From assembly GCA_902797505.1 (NCBI GenBank), contig CADBSW010000047.1, positions 1 to 64,000 of the forward strand: 64,000 nucleotides of DNA. The letters run 5' to 3'. A program made the translations under genes and the position numbers. Under the pieces are notes generated by a model that was not told the origin of the DNA, ran no database searches, and saw only the letters and a list, made by a program, of their open reading frames with translations. Position 1 is the first letter of the stretch; each line of letters begins with the position of its first letter. Below, piece after piece: positions 44,499 through 54,068 of the stretch. The stretch comes from an uncultured Prevotellaceae bacterium. GTDB lineage: Bacteria; Bacteroidota; Bacteroidia; Bacteroidales; Bacteroidaceae.

Positions 44499-44530
44499 CA
44501 AAGATAAGTATAATTATCCGAATTTGCAAA
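44499..44530 (-). promoter_or_regulatory. Bacteroides-type promoter of the locus 3 operon
   Basis: Minus strand TTTG (44530-44527), 20 bases, TATCTTTG (44506-44499), 22 bases before the chosen start. A housekeeping-type promoter fits the absence of a dedicated ECF sigma for this locus. Confidence 0.75.
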
Positions 44531-44576
44531 TAAACATACCTGTTTTTCCATCAAAGTCGATAAATGATGACTTTAG

Positions 44577-45029
44577 TCAAGTAAAAGAGAAGCTGATATG
44601 ATGTCAGAAAATATCCGTATCTGAAATGTAAGCTTCCAAACAGACTTTTTACAGGTACATGCCTGCTGCCGTAAGGTCTTTTAGCAGCAGGCACAGGATC
44701 TTTTGCCAGCTGGCAAAAACCCCTTCGCCAGCTGCCTCGTTCCTGAAATGTCAGGCAAACGCACCGGAAAAGTCAAGTACGGATACCACAAATATCCGAT
44801 AATCATCCCTGAAAAGTCAGATATGAATAGCCTCATTGCCGCAGGGACTGTAGAAGAATCCTCCTTTGAATACAACAAGCGATGCCTTACAGTCTATGAT
44901 TAATATATAATAAGGTGTAATACGTTTTAGCTAATCGAGTAATCAAATATGACTGTACGAATACATGAGAAATAGCTGTTATTTTCAACTAAATTGACAA
45001 AAACCTGTTGCTAATTCAATATTTTCTTT
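44577..45029. other. Intergenic region with palindromes between loci 3 and 2
   Basis: It holds a perfect 10-bp stem (TGCCTGCTGC 44660-44669 with GCAGCAGGCA 44684-44693), a perfect 18-bp palindrome TTTTGCCAGCTGGCAAAA (44701-44718), and several CTGAAAwGTCAG-like motifs (about 44743, 44809). Two 65-codon open frames on opposite strands cross it, but neither resembles a known protein. The region between 44900 and 45029 is AT-rich with nothing recognised. Confidence 0.55.
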
Positions 45030-45037
45030 TATTTTTG
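45030..45037 (+). promoter_or_regulatory. Putative -7 box of the locus 2 sigma gene
   Basis: TATTTTTG matches TAnnTTTG, with TTGC 18 bases upstream. It ends only 7 bases before the predicted start codon at 45045, implying a very short or absent leader. Confidence 0.5.
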
Positions 45038-45044
45038 CACATGA

Positions 45045-45620
45045 ATGAAGACAAACAGTCTTATTTATCTGACACAAGAGGAGAGATTGCCTTGGAGTGA
45101 GGATTCTTTCCGAATGCTTTATAAGCGTTATTATAAAGCGTTGACGATGTATGCTCTTAACTTAATAGAGGATATGACCATTGCCGAGGATCTTGTGCAG
45201 GATGTCTTCTTTACTATCCTTGAGAAGGAAGTGACCTTTATCAACGAGAAAACCTTACATGTCTATCTCTATACCAGTGTTCATCATCGTGCTCTAAACT
45301 ACAATAAGCATCGTGAGGTAGAGATCAGGCATATCAAGATTTTGTCAGAGAATGATTTTGATATTGAGGAAGACGAGATATATGCTCGGGAGGATATTTA
45401 TCGACAGTTGTTTGAAGCTATCGATCAGTTGCCTGTTCGCCAGCGGGAAGTCTTCATCTCAGCCATGGAAGGCAAGAAAAACAGGGAGATAGCTGAGGCA
45501 TTGGGTATCAGTATTTTTACTGTGAAAGTGCAAAAACAAAAGGCTTTGAAGTCATTGCGTAAAAAACTGTCAGACAAGCAATGGCTCCTTTTGATGAATT
45601 TTATGATGGTTATGGGATAA
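45045..45620 (+). CDS. ECF RNA polymerase sigma factor (locus 2)
   Basis: A 191-residue ECF sigma of the Bacteroidetes-expanded group. Region 2 is visible as SFRMLYKRYYKALTMYALNLIEDMTIAEDLVQDVFF and region 4 as LPVRQREVFISAMEGKKNREIAEALGISIFTVKVQKQKALKSLRKKL. The ATG at 45045 is the only reasonable in-frame start. It heads Sus-like locus 2 in the same direction as all its other genes, unlike locus 1 where the regulators are divergent. Likely activates transcription from this point or from an internal promoter. Confidence 0.92.
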   Translation: MKTNSLIYLTQEERLPWSEDSFRMLYKRYYKALTMYALNLIEDMTIAEDLVQDVFFTILEKEVTFINEKTLHVYLYTSVHHRALNYNKHREVEIRHIKILSENDFDIEEDEIYAREDIYRQLFEAIDQLPVRQREVFISAMEGKKNREIAEALGISIFTVKVQKQKALKSLRKKLSDKQWLLLMNFMMVMG

Positions 45621-45684
45621 TTTTTTTGATTCTCGTATAGTTCTTTTCTCATTCATAGTTGTCTTAGTAATAAATGCTGACAAA

Positions 45685-46803
45685 ATGAATGAGAAAGACT
45701 TGAAAAGGATTAAAGAAGAAATAGCAGACTCTGACGACTTGATCGCACGTTACCGATTGCGTGAAAGTATAGACGAACAGCGTGCCTGGGAAATGTTTCA
45801 GAAAAAGTTCCAATCCCATGGTAAACGACATTCATACCATTTACATGCTGCATTCCGACGTATCGCAGTCATCGTGGCAGTGCTGATTACTGGTGGACTT
45901 TTTTGGTTTCATCATGATTATACTCGTGTCACTCCGCCTGTAATTAACGAGGATGTTCGTTTAGCCATGCAGCAGAGCAAGGAGAGCGGCCATCATGCAG
46001 CGGATGTGGTAAGTGTCAATGCTAATCACTCTGAACTGATTACGCAGCAGGAAAGGGAGCTTTACCATGTTGACGACGATTTCGTAAAGCAACTCACAGA
46101 AGCCAAGCGCATTACCACCTATAAAGATAAGGAGTTTTGGGTGACACTTGAGGATGGCACTCTGGTTCACCTTAATAATAACAGCAAATTGATCTTTCCG
46201 GAAAAATTTGGTGATCGCCGTGATGTTATTCTCGACGGTGAAGCCTATTTCATGGTGGCTAAGGATAAGAGTCGCCAGTTTGTGGTGCATACTCCTCAAG
46301 GTGACGTGAAAGTATATGGAACAGAGTTCTTTATCAATACAGGAACAGATGAGAAAGGTATTGACAGACGACCCGTTGCCGGTGAGATGGACAGAGAGGC
46401 TGACAGCTATTCCGCTCAAGATCTTCATACGACAGTTATCTTGGTAAACGGCTCTGTTGGTTTTACTTCATCTGATGGAAAGGAAGTGGTAATGACACCC
46501 CGCCAGCAGTTGACAGCGGGGAAGGGTAGTGTGTCTGTTAATGTGGTAGATACCGCACCCTATGTAGCGTGGAATACCGGTTTGTTTGTCTTTAAAGGCA
46601 GCCCGTTAGAATACTTGATGGATGTACTTTCCCAATGGTATGGTATCCACCATGTGGAGTATGCGTCCGACAGCCTTCGTACGATCCGTTTTACAGGTAA
46701 TCTGAAGCGCTATGGCAATATTGACCGAATATTAGAAGCTATTATGTTGGCCTGTGATCTGAATATCCAGTTATCTGATGATGTCATTACCATACAGGAT
46801 TGA
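45685..46803 (+). CDS. FecR-family anti-sigma factor (locus 2)
   Basis: A 372-residue inner-membrane anti-sigma. It has a cytoplasmic N-terminus (about 58 residues), a membrane helix (about 59-76), a FecR domain (about 145-275, FWVTLEDGTLVHLNNNSKL, GEAYFMVAKDKSRQFVVHT, GTEFFINTG) and a DUF4974-like C-terminal domain (about 290-372, PLEYLMDVLSQWYGI). The FecR domain has an insertion of about 25 charged residues (EKGIDRRPVAGEMDREADSY) between strands compared with the locus 1 protein. It lies 64 bases after the sigma gene and 44 bases before susC. Confidence 0.92.
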   Translation: MNEKDLKRIKEEIADSDDLIARYRLRESIDEQRAWEMFQKKFQSHGKRHSYHLHAAFRRIAVIVAVLITGGLFWFHHDYTRVTPPVINEDVRLAMQQSKESGHHAADVVSVNANHSELITQQERELYHVDDDFVKQLTEAKRITTYKDKEFWVTLEDGTLVHLNNNSKLIFPEKFGDRRDVILDGEAYFMVAKDKSRQFVVHTPQGDVKVYGTEFFINTGTDEKGIDRRPVAGEMDREADSYSAQDLHTTVILVNGSVGFTSSDGKEVVMTPRQQLTAGKGSVSVNVVDTAPYVAWNTGLFVFKGSPLEYLMDVLSQWYGIHHVEYASDSLRTIRFTGNLKRYGNIDRILEAIMLACDLNIQLSDDVITIQD

Positions 46804-46847
46804 TGGGATGATCTCGTATCACCTAATGTATTAATAATTCAAGTAAC

Positions 46848-49800
46848 ATGAAAAGGTATCTGATCTTTCTTCTCGCCCTGCAATCTGTGCTGATGTCTTC
46901 TGCACAGACACTTGACAAGACAAGGGTCACCTTGTCGATGGAAAACGTTACTGTAGAGCAGTTCCTTGAGGAGGTAGAGCGGCAGACGAAAATAGAGTTT
47001 CTCTATAAGACGGATGAAGTGAGCAACCTTCCGCGTATTACCGTTCATGAAAAGAATGCGATAACCCGACAGGTCCTCAAAAAGGTTCTGTCGAGTTTAG
47101 AATGTGACTTCAAGGAAAACAATGGCATTGTCGTGGTCAGACTGATTAAATCAAGAAAAAGTCCTCGCTCTCTCACATCACTTACAGGCACTGTCCTTGA
47201 CGAGAATAACGAACCAGTCATAGGTGCACAGGTAAGAATAGTGGGTTCACAGATGATGACGGTGACAGATCTTGACGGAACATTTTCTTTTAATCAGTCT
47301 GTGCCAGAGAATGCCAGTCTGCAAGTGACATTTGTTGGTATGAAGACCGCCGTGTTACCCGTGAAGAGTAACATGGTGGTTCATCTGAAGACAGATACCC
47401 AGGTACTCGAAGGTGTAGTTGTGACAGGTATATTCACTCGCAACAAGGAAAGTTTTACGGGTTCTGCCACAACCATTCAGGCGGAGGAATTAAAGATGGT
47501 CGGAAATCAGAATGTTCTTCAAAGTCTTAAAACCCTCGATCCCTCTTTTGCCATTATAGAGAACGAGACTTTCGGATCTGATCCAAACAGGTTGCCGGAT
47601 GTGGAAGTGAGAGGGAAAACAAGTATTGTAGGTCTGACAGAGGAGAATTTTGTCAATCCTAACCAACCTCTTTTCATTCTTGATGGTTTTGAATCGACAT
47701 TGTCCACGATCAATGATTTAGACATGGATCGCGTGGAGAGCATCACGATTCTGAAAGATGCTGCTGCTACAGCTATCTACGGCTCAAAAGCTGCAAACGG
47801 AGTAATTGTCGTGGAAACCAAGAAACCGGAGCCTGGAAGAATGAGAGTCAACTACTTTGGTAACTTCACTCTTACCTTTGCAGACTTGAGTGACTATAAT
47901 CTGATGAATGCCTCGGAGAAGTTGGAGTTTGAGAAGCTGTCGGGATATTTTGGCAGTTTGGATGAGAACAATCAAGTTACCAACGAAAGTGATCAGATGC
48001 GCTATAACAGTATATTAGCGGAGATAAAACGAGGTGTCGATACTTATTGGCTCAATGAACCGTTGCGTACGGCTTTCTCACAAAAGCACTCTTTGTTCCT
48101 GGAAGGTGGTAGTGGCGATATGCTCTATGGTGTTGGTGTAGGTTACGGTAATACTCAGGGTGTGATGAAAGGTTCGGATAAGGATCTGTTAAATGGAAAT
48201 GTCAAGTTGATTTACAGGAAAAAGAACTTTTCCTTGGCTAACAACCTCAACCTGGATTACTATAAAGCGCAGCGTGAGACAGTGCCTTTCTCACGTTATG
48301 CCCGAGCTAATCCTTATTTCAGGAAATATAATGAGCAAGGGCTACCTGATATGGTGCTTACCTCTATTGACTATAAGGATATGGATCTGTTGCGGCCTAC
48401 CACCAAGAAATTCTATAATCCATTATACGACTATGAGCAAAATAATTATAACCAGACAAATGCCCATGGATTCACCAACAACCTCGAACTGGGATGGGTG
48501 ATCATGGAAGGATTACGTGCCCGTGGAAAAATAGGCATAGGATGGACGACAGAGAAGGGAGAGATTTTCCGCTCACCATTCCTCTCTGATTATGTGGAGA
48601 CAGACCGTCTGAACAAAGGACAATATACAGAATCATCAACAACCCGCAACAACTACAATGGTGAACTTTCCCTGTCATATACGAAGGTATTGGCCGAGAA
48701 TCATCATATCAATGCCATTGCAGGTTTGCGTTTCTCTGATGATAAGAATCGCTTCAGTCAGTATGCCGTGCGAGGTTTCATTGATGATGAGTTTCGTAAT
48801 CCTTCTTTTGCCATGGGATACCCGGAGGGAGAGAAATCACAGTATTACGAGACTCAAAAGCGCAGTTCCAGCCTTTTCTTCAATGCCGGTTATGCTTTCG
48901 ACAACCGCTATCTTTTAGATCTGAACTTTCGTCGTGACGGGTCATCTGTCTTTGGTGCTGACAATCATTTCTCCACCACGTGGTCAGTGGGCCTGGGATG
49001 GAACTTACATAATGAGAAGTTCATGAAACAATTGAAGTGGGTGAATTATCTCAAGCTGCGTGCCTCTGTCGGTAATCCTGGTAACCAGAATTTCGATAAT
49101 TATATCTCCATGCGTATTTATGGGTATAACAACAACTATAGCAGTCCGTTTGGTGCTACGGTTTATGTTACGAACTTGGGTAACCGCGGGCTCGACTGGC
49201 AGCAGACGATGGATTATAATGTTGGTTTTGACATGATGCTGTTTAATAACCGACTGAAAGTATTTTTTGATTGTTTTAATAAAATTACCGACCCTCTGTT
49301 GATAAGTGTTGGAGTACCTGAATCCACTGGCACATCCACGATACTCAGAAATTTAGGATCACAACAGACAAAGGGAATGACGCTCATCATGAACTATGCC
49401 GTTATCAAATCAAGCGATTTGCTCTGGTCTGTCAATCTGAACCTACGTCATATGACAACCAAATACAGGGATATCGGTAATTCGTTAGGTATTTACAACA
49501 AAGCTAACAAAAGCCGCAACTTGACCAGATACTATGATGGCGGTAGTCCTTATGACCTCTGGGCAGTAGTGTCAAACGGTATCGACCCCATGACTGGTCG
49601 TGAGGTTTTTGTCAAGAAGAACGGCAATCAGACATTTCAACATGACTATGATGATGAGGTCGTCTGTGGAAATACGGAGCCTGATGTAGAGGGAGTATTA
49701 GGCACTACGCTGTTTTACAAGGGTTTTTCGGCATCTGTTAATCTGAGATACCGAGTCGGTGGGCAGATCTTCATGAATACATTATATAATAAGGTGGAGA

Positions 49801-50138
49801 ACATCACGACGGAGAAGTTGCTTGAGAACCAAGATAAGAGAGCATTGTACGACCGTTGGCAATATGTAGGCCATGAAGCAAAATTCAAGGCCATCTCTCA
49901 AACCGTGACGACACCAATCTCTTCTCGTTTTATCGAAGATAATAATGTAATTACCGGTGAGTCTATATCACTGGGTTATGAGAATAGTGGCAAATGGCTG
50001 AAGGCGATAGGCGCCTCGTCCATCACCTTTAAAGCATACATGAATGAATTCTTCCGAATCTCTACCGTGAAGAACGAGAGAGGAATTGATTATCCCTTTG
50101 CGCGATCAGTATCTTTTTCATTGGGACTACGTTTCTAA
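46848..50138 (+). CDS. SusC/RagA-type TonB-dependent receptor with STN domain (locus 2)
   Basis: A 1096-residue outer-membrane transporter. Signal peptide (YLIFLLALQSVLMSSAQ), STN domain (about 24-100, VTLSMENVTVEQFLEEVERQ), carboxypeptidase-regulatory-like domain (about 113-195, GTVLDENNEPVIGAQVRI), TonB-box-like EGVVVTG, and a plug with NQPLFILDGFES and YGSKAANGVIVVETKKPEPGR. The barrel ends SVSFSLGLRF. Plug segments match those of the locus 1 SusC almost position by position, so the two are paralogues of one subclass. With FecR and sigma directly upstream it should work as a FecA-like signalling receptor. Confidence 0.95.
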   Translation: MKRYLIFLLALQSVLMSSAQTLDKTRVTLSMENVTVEQFLEEVERQTKIEFLYKTDEVSNLPRITVHEKNAITRQVLKKVLSSLECDFKENNGIVVVRLIKSRKSPRSLTSLTGTVLDENNEPVIGAQVRIVGSQMMTVTDLDGTFSFNQSVPENASLQVTFVGMKTAVLPVKSNMVVHLKTDTQVLEGVVVTGIFTRNKESFTGSATTIQAEELKMVGNQNVLQSLKTLDPSFAIIENETFGSDPNRLPDVEVRGKTSIVGLTEENFVNPNQPLFILDGFESTLSTINDLDMDRVESITILKDAAATAIYGSKAANGVIVVETKKPEPGRMRVNYFGNFTLTFADLSDYNLMNASEKLEFEKLSGYFGSLDENNQVTNESDQMRYNSILAEIKRGVDTYWLNEPLRTAFSQKHSLFLEGGSGDMLYGVGVGYGNTQGVMKGSDKDLLNGNVKLIYRKKNFSLANNLNLDYYKAQRETVPFSRYARANPYFRKYNEQGLPDMVLTSIDYKDMDLLRPTTKKFYNPLYDYEQNNYNQTNAHGFTNNLELGWVIMEGLRARGKIGIGWTTEKGEIFRSPFLSDYVETDRLNKGQYTESSTTRNNYNGELSLSYTKVLAENHHINAIAGLRFSDDKNRFSQYAVRGFIDDEFRNPSFAMGYPEGEKSQYYETQKRSSSLFFNAGYAFDNRYLLDLNFRRDGSSVFGADNHFSTTWSVGLGWNLHNEKFMKQLKWVNYLKLRASVGNPGNQNFDNYISMRIYGYNNNYSSPFGATVYVTNLGNRGLDWQQTMDYNVGFDMMLFNNRLKVFFDCFNKITDPLLISVGVPESTGTSTILRNLGSQQTKGMTLIMNYAVIKSSDLLWSVNLNLRHMTTKYRDIGNSLGIYNKANKSRNLTRYYDGGSPYDLWAVVSNGIDPMTGREVFVKKNGNQTFQHDYDDEVVCGNTEPDVEGVLGTTLFYKGFSASVNLRYRVGGQIFMNTLYNKVENITTEKLLENQDKRALYDRWQYVGHEAKFKAISQTVTTPISSRFIEDNNVITGESISLGYENSGKWLKAIGASSITFKAYMNEFFRISTVKNERGIDYPFARSVSFSLGLRF

Positions 50139-50155
50139 CCTGTATATGTAAGAAT

Positions 50156-51619
50156 ATGAAAAAAACAATAATCATCTTAAAAAGCAGTTTCCTGGCACTC
50201 TCGCTCATTGCCGCCGTTGCATGTGAGTCGTGGATAGATGTAGAGCCTACTGACCGTTTGTCTGAAGACAAGGTCTATTCCACACAAAAAGGTTTCCTGC
50301 AAGCTCTCAACGGCGTCTATGCAGAGATGAACAATAATACTGTTTATGGTGGTCATCTGTCTGTCGGCGTAATTGATGTGCTGGCACAATACTATGACGG
50401 TGGTAGTGAAAATTCATATACATACTATTATTATCCCAGATATGATTATACGAATACGGGAGTGAAGAATACCTTTTCCAATGTGTGGTCCAAAATGTAC
50501 TCCCTTATTTCAAGTGCTAATATTATATTGGAGAAATGTGAACAGACGGATGTTCTTCCCTCACAATATCAGAAGATGATAAAGGGTGAAGCCTTGGCTA
50601 TGCGAGCAATGTTTCATCTCGATCTGCTGAGACTCTTTGGACCGGTTATGTCAGAGAATGCTCATGAAATGGCAATACCTTATGTTACTGTTGCAGATCA
50701 AAATATTCAGGATTTCCTTACGGCTGATGTGGTTATAGATAGAATCATTCATGACCTTACGGAAGCATCCGGTTTGTTGCAGTCCTCAGATCCTGTTTTA
50801 ACTGACGGTGTAAAGCATACTCCTGAGGCAGGTGACAACATTGACTTTTGCTATCGTCAATATCGTCTTAATTACTTTGCTGTTCAGGTCCTTCTTGCGC
50901 GTGCTTACTTGTGGAAAGGGGATCAAACAGAGGCGTTGACCATTTCTGAGAATGCTATCTCAAAGGCAGAATCGATATTCCCCTTCATTTCCAGTTCTGC
51001 CGCTAATGGTTCTTATCCTGACAGAGTTTTTTCTTCTGAGGTCATCTTTGCCCTTTATAATACAAACAGAATTAATGTTTATAGAAAATATTTTGCATCT
51101 ACTCTTGATACAAGAAACATTCTGTCGTTTGCGGGTACTCTTGACTCTGGTCGTATTCCAGAATTGTATGATTCACAAAATGATCTGAGATACAAAATGT
51201 GGTCGGCATCTTCTGAAGGTGACAATGATCTGATTTTTAACAAATATGAAGATGTGGTGCTCAAAGACGGTTCTACAAACCATTATTGTTATATGATGCC
51301 ACTTATCCGGCTTAGTGAGCTGTATCTGATAGCCGCAGAGTGTGAGACAGATTTCAGCAAAGCTCTTACATATCTTAATACATTAAGAAATAAGCGTAAC
51401 TGTCCAAACGTGACACCCAGAAATTCTGAGGAGTTGTTGAATAATATTACGTCTGAGTTTCGTAAAGAAATGATCGGAGAAGGTCAGATGTTTTTCTTCT
51501 ATAAGCGTCATGCTATGCAAAGTATTCCTAATGGCTCGTCCACGTCTGGTAATATTAATATGATCATGAAGAACTACGTGGTACCTGTCCCTGACAGCGA
51601 AATTGATAATAGATTGTAA
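50156..51619 (+). CDS. SusD/RagB-family surface lipoprotein (locus 2)
   Basis: A 487-residue lipoprotein with lipidated Cys23 (AVACESWIDVEPTDRLSE), 17 bases after susC. SusD helices are visible (IKGEALAMRAMFHLDLLRLFG), and the C-terminal FYKRHAM..YVVPVPDSEI segment parallels YYKRTN..YVLPIPSND of locus 1. It should form the lid on the receptor at 46848. The ligand is unknown. Confidence 0.94.
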   Translation: MKKTIIILKSSFLALSLIAAVACESWIDVEPTDRLSEDKVYSTQKGFLQALNGVYAEMNNNTVYGGHLSVGVIDVLAQYYDGGSENSYTYYYYPRYDYTNTGVKNTFSNVWSKMYSLISSANIILEKCEQTDVLPSQYQKMIKGEALAMRAMFHLDLLRLFGPVMSENAHEMAIPYVTVADQNIQDFLTADVVIDRIIHDLTEASGLLQSSDPVLTDGVKHTPEAGDNIDFCYRQYRLNYFAVQVLLARAYLWKGDQTEALTISENAISKAESIFPFISSSAANGSYPDRVFSSEVIFALYNTNRINVYRKYFASTLDTRNILSFAGTLDSGRIPELYDSQNDLRYKMWSASSEGDNDLIFNKYEDVVLKDGSTNHYCYMMPLIRLSELYLIAAECETDFSKALTYLNTLRNKRNCPNVTPRNSEELLNNITSEFRKEMIGEGQMFFFYKRHAMQSIPNGSSTSGNINMIMKNYVVPVPDSEIDNRL

Positions 51620-51638
51620 ACGAAATCAATTGGTAATT

Positions 51639-52493
51639 ATGAAGAGGATATCATTTATTATCATGTGTTTCTTTATCATAGCCTGGCTTTTGCAAGGGTG
51701 TGAGAAGGAATTGATGGATTATCATGGAAAACCGGGTGTCTATTTTGCTGTGCAGCATGGATTTACCGGGGGAAATGATGCCATTTGGCCTTATCAACCA
51801 AAGTCAAATGTAGAGTTCTTTAAGATTTTAGGTGATACTACAACTGTAGAGATTAAGGTGATGGCAACTGGGTCTGTGTCTGAAGAAGACCGTCTCTTCA
51901 GAATGGAGATTAATCCTGACTCTACTAATGCAACTCCAGGCGTCCACTATGAGTCTCTTTCCGGAAACTACTTTATTCCGGCAGGTAAGGCATATGCTCT
52001 GATTCCTATCACTTTGTACAGAACGGCTGACATGCAGGTCAAGGATATCACGGTTGGTCTCCGACTACTGCCTAATGATAACTTTGAGTTGGCTTTTCCA
52101 GAATGGCATGCGGTGGACGATCTCTATTATGGTGATGTCGTTGAAAACTTTGATGATAGCCAGCATACTCTTGTCATCAATGACGTGATGACACGTCCGT
52201 CACAATGGAGCGGACAGGCAAGTAGCAGTGGCTTGGAGGGTGGATTGTTTGGAGAGTTCTCAAGAAAGAAATTAGAGTTGATGTGTGAGCTGTGTGATGT
52301 GACCTATGAGGATTTCTGTGATGCAAATATTATGATAACCTTGCTTAAATATGAAATCAGGAACACCATGGCAAAATACCTTACGAATGCCTTGGAAAAG
52401 GGTCACCCCGTTCTTGAAGATGACGGTCGCTTGATGTGGGTCGGCACCTGTACATGGTCATCTTACATTGGAGTACCTTATATCCCTGAGTAA
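51639..52493 (+). CDS. DUF4843 family lipoprotein (locus 2)
   Basis: A 284-residue lipoprotein with signal MKRISFIIMCFFIIAWLLQG and Cys21. The mature protein has the DUF4843 layout: GVYFAVQHG near the N-terminus, an Ig-like middle with LYRTADMQVKDITVGLRLLP, and a late segment DVMTRPSQWSGQA, equivalent to the SKPNNWSDLE segment of the locus 1 protein. The start at 51639 is chosen because the upstream 12 codons overlap susD and lack a signal sequence. Envelope-associated; function unknown. Confidence 0.82.
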   Translation: MKRISFIIMCFFIIAWLLQGCEKELMDYHGKPGVYFAVQHGFTGGNDAIWPYQPKSNVEFFKILGDTTTVEIKVMATGSVSEEDRLFRMEINPDSTNATPGVHYESLSGNYFIPAGKAYALIPITLYRTADMQVKDITVGLRLLPNDNFELAFPEWHAVDDLYYGDVVENFDDSQHTLVINDVMTRPSQWSGQASSSGLEGGLFGEFSRKKLELMCELCDVTYEDFCDANIMITLLKYEIRNTMAKYLTNALEKGHPVLEDDGRLMWVGTCTWSSYIGVPYIPE

Positions 52494-52517
52494 TGAATGG
52501 AATAAAGAAATAATGAT

Positions 52518-54068
52518 ATGAGGAATCTATATATTATACTCACTGTTATGTGTCTTCTTGTACTGGGGTGTACGGAAGACAAGGGTAACTATGAATATGT
52601 ATCGATCAATGAAGTGGAATTTGATAATATTGATGAAGAGTATTCAGTATTGATCAATTCTACCATATTGGACATTGACCCTGTAATTAAAATGAGTGAG
52701 GGTATAAACCCTGATGCGGAACGTTTCAAATATGAATGGATATGTGTTGCCCCGAATGGTGATAAATATCTGTTGGCTACGACGAGAACAGTCAGTACAT
52801 TGGTTAATCTTCCGATAGGAACCTATACATTATATTTGAAGGTTAGAGACTCCCTCACAGACTTATTATGGATGACCTATACCAGTCTTACAGTCGGTAC
52901 TATATATACACGAGGTATTATGCTGATTGGAGAAGATGAATATGGATATGCAGATGCACAGATGATATCCATAGGATCGGATACCACAATAATAAGGAAT
53001 ATCCTGAAAAACTGTGGGTTGCCTGCTTTAAAAGGGCCTATAGCGTTTATACATACCGGAAGACCTTACAGTAGCAGTTACGACGTAGCCGTAAAGGTCT
53101 GGGTGATGACAGCATCAGGCTCTTATTGGCTTGATAGGGAGTCAATGCTCGGCACGACTGAGAATCATGTCAAAAAGATTATTTATAGTAGTGCTATACA
53201 GAAAGATGATCTCTGTGTTGTGGACATAGCTCCCCAAGTTATTAATATCAATGGACTAATGGGTAATAATTTTTACCGTGCTATGGTAACCAGCAATGGC
53301 CTGCTGTTCACGACCAGTATGGGTACAAATAAAGATAACTATCTGGATCCTGTGAATCGTTTAAATAGTCTGTCAACTGATTTCTTGCCTGCTTTTCCTT
53401 TTATGTTCTATCCTTTGAAGGATTTCTATGGACTGGTATGGTATGATACAGCCAATAATCGGTTTCTCAGAGTCACTAATTCAAGTACTTGCTCTTATGA
53501 GTTGGTGGATAACCCAGGAGAACCATTCCCTTGGAATCAGGGATCGACAGGACGTACACTTATCTATGGAGAAAATACCTATAATAAAGATGGTGGCAAG
53601 AGTTCTGGCAACTCGTTTGCATTGATGAAAGATCAGCTTGGTAATTATTTCATTTATAAGATGTATGCCTATGGTAGCAGACCGGAAAAGATTGGTGCCT
53701 ATCAGATTGATCTCAACAAAGCCGTTGGATTCTCTACTGCTACCAAGTATGCTTTTTCCTCATTGAGAACTTTACTTTTTTATGTGGCTGATAATAAGTT
53801 GTACGCTTTTGATTACGATCCGGGAAACGAGAAACTATATACACTTGATGTAGGTGATGGTGAAATTACCATGGTAAAGTTTGACACACAAATAGATCCT
53901 GATGCTAATGCCCTATATGTCGCTACTTACGACAATATTAATAAAGGAACTTTAGTACGTTATTCAGTTAACAGGGATCCTAACAGAGTTACGATTACCG
54001 CTGACAAGAAAAATACTTGGAGTGGATTGACTAAAATAAAAAATATGAGTTGGAGGGCTGTAAAATGA
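52518..54068 (+). CDS. PKD-like family lipoprotein (locus 2)
   Basis: A 516-residue lipoprotein (lipobox VLGC, Cys18) with the EDKGNYEYVSINEVEFDN start, matching GNYDY in the locus 1 paralogue. The N-terminal Ig-like part (about 25-135) ends around LWMTYTSLTVGTIYTRGIMLIGE, equivalent to the GYWQTTSYS..GGLYLLTE region of locus 1. The remainder may be a beta-propeller. Base composition is visibly more AT-rich than in locus 1. The stop overlaps the TlpA start in an ATGA arrangement. Function is unknown. Confidence 0.8.
   Translation: MRNLYIILTVMCLLVLGCTEDKGNYEYVSINEVEFDNIDEEYSVLINSTILDIDPVIKMSEGINPDAERFKYEWICVAPNGDKYLLATTRTVSTLVNLPIGTYTLYLKVRDSLTDLLWMTYTSLTVGTIYTRGIMLIGEDEYGYADAQMISIGSDTTIIRNILKNCGLPALKGPIAFIHTGRPYSSSYDVAVKVWVMTASGSYWLDRESMLGTTENHVKKIIYSSAIQKDDLCVVDIAPQVININGLMGNNFYRAMVTSNGLLFTTSMGTNKDNYLDPVNRLNSLSTDFLPAFPFMFYPLKDFYGLVWYDTANNRFLRVTNSSTCSYELVDNPGEPFPWNQGSTGRTLIYGENTYNKDGGKSSGNSFALMKDQLGNYFIYKMYAYGSRPEKIGAYQIDLNKAVGFSTATKYAFSSLRTLLFYVADNKLYAFDYDPGNEKLYTLDVGDGEITMVKFDTQIDPDANALYVATYDNINKGTLVRYSVNRDPNRVTITADKKNTWSGLTKIKNMSWRAVK

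Noticed and set aside
44681..44903. Two 65-codon open frames on opposite strands
   Set aside because: Neither resembles a known protein, and both run through palindromic noncoding sequence.
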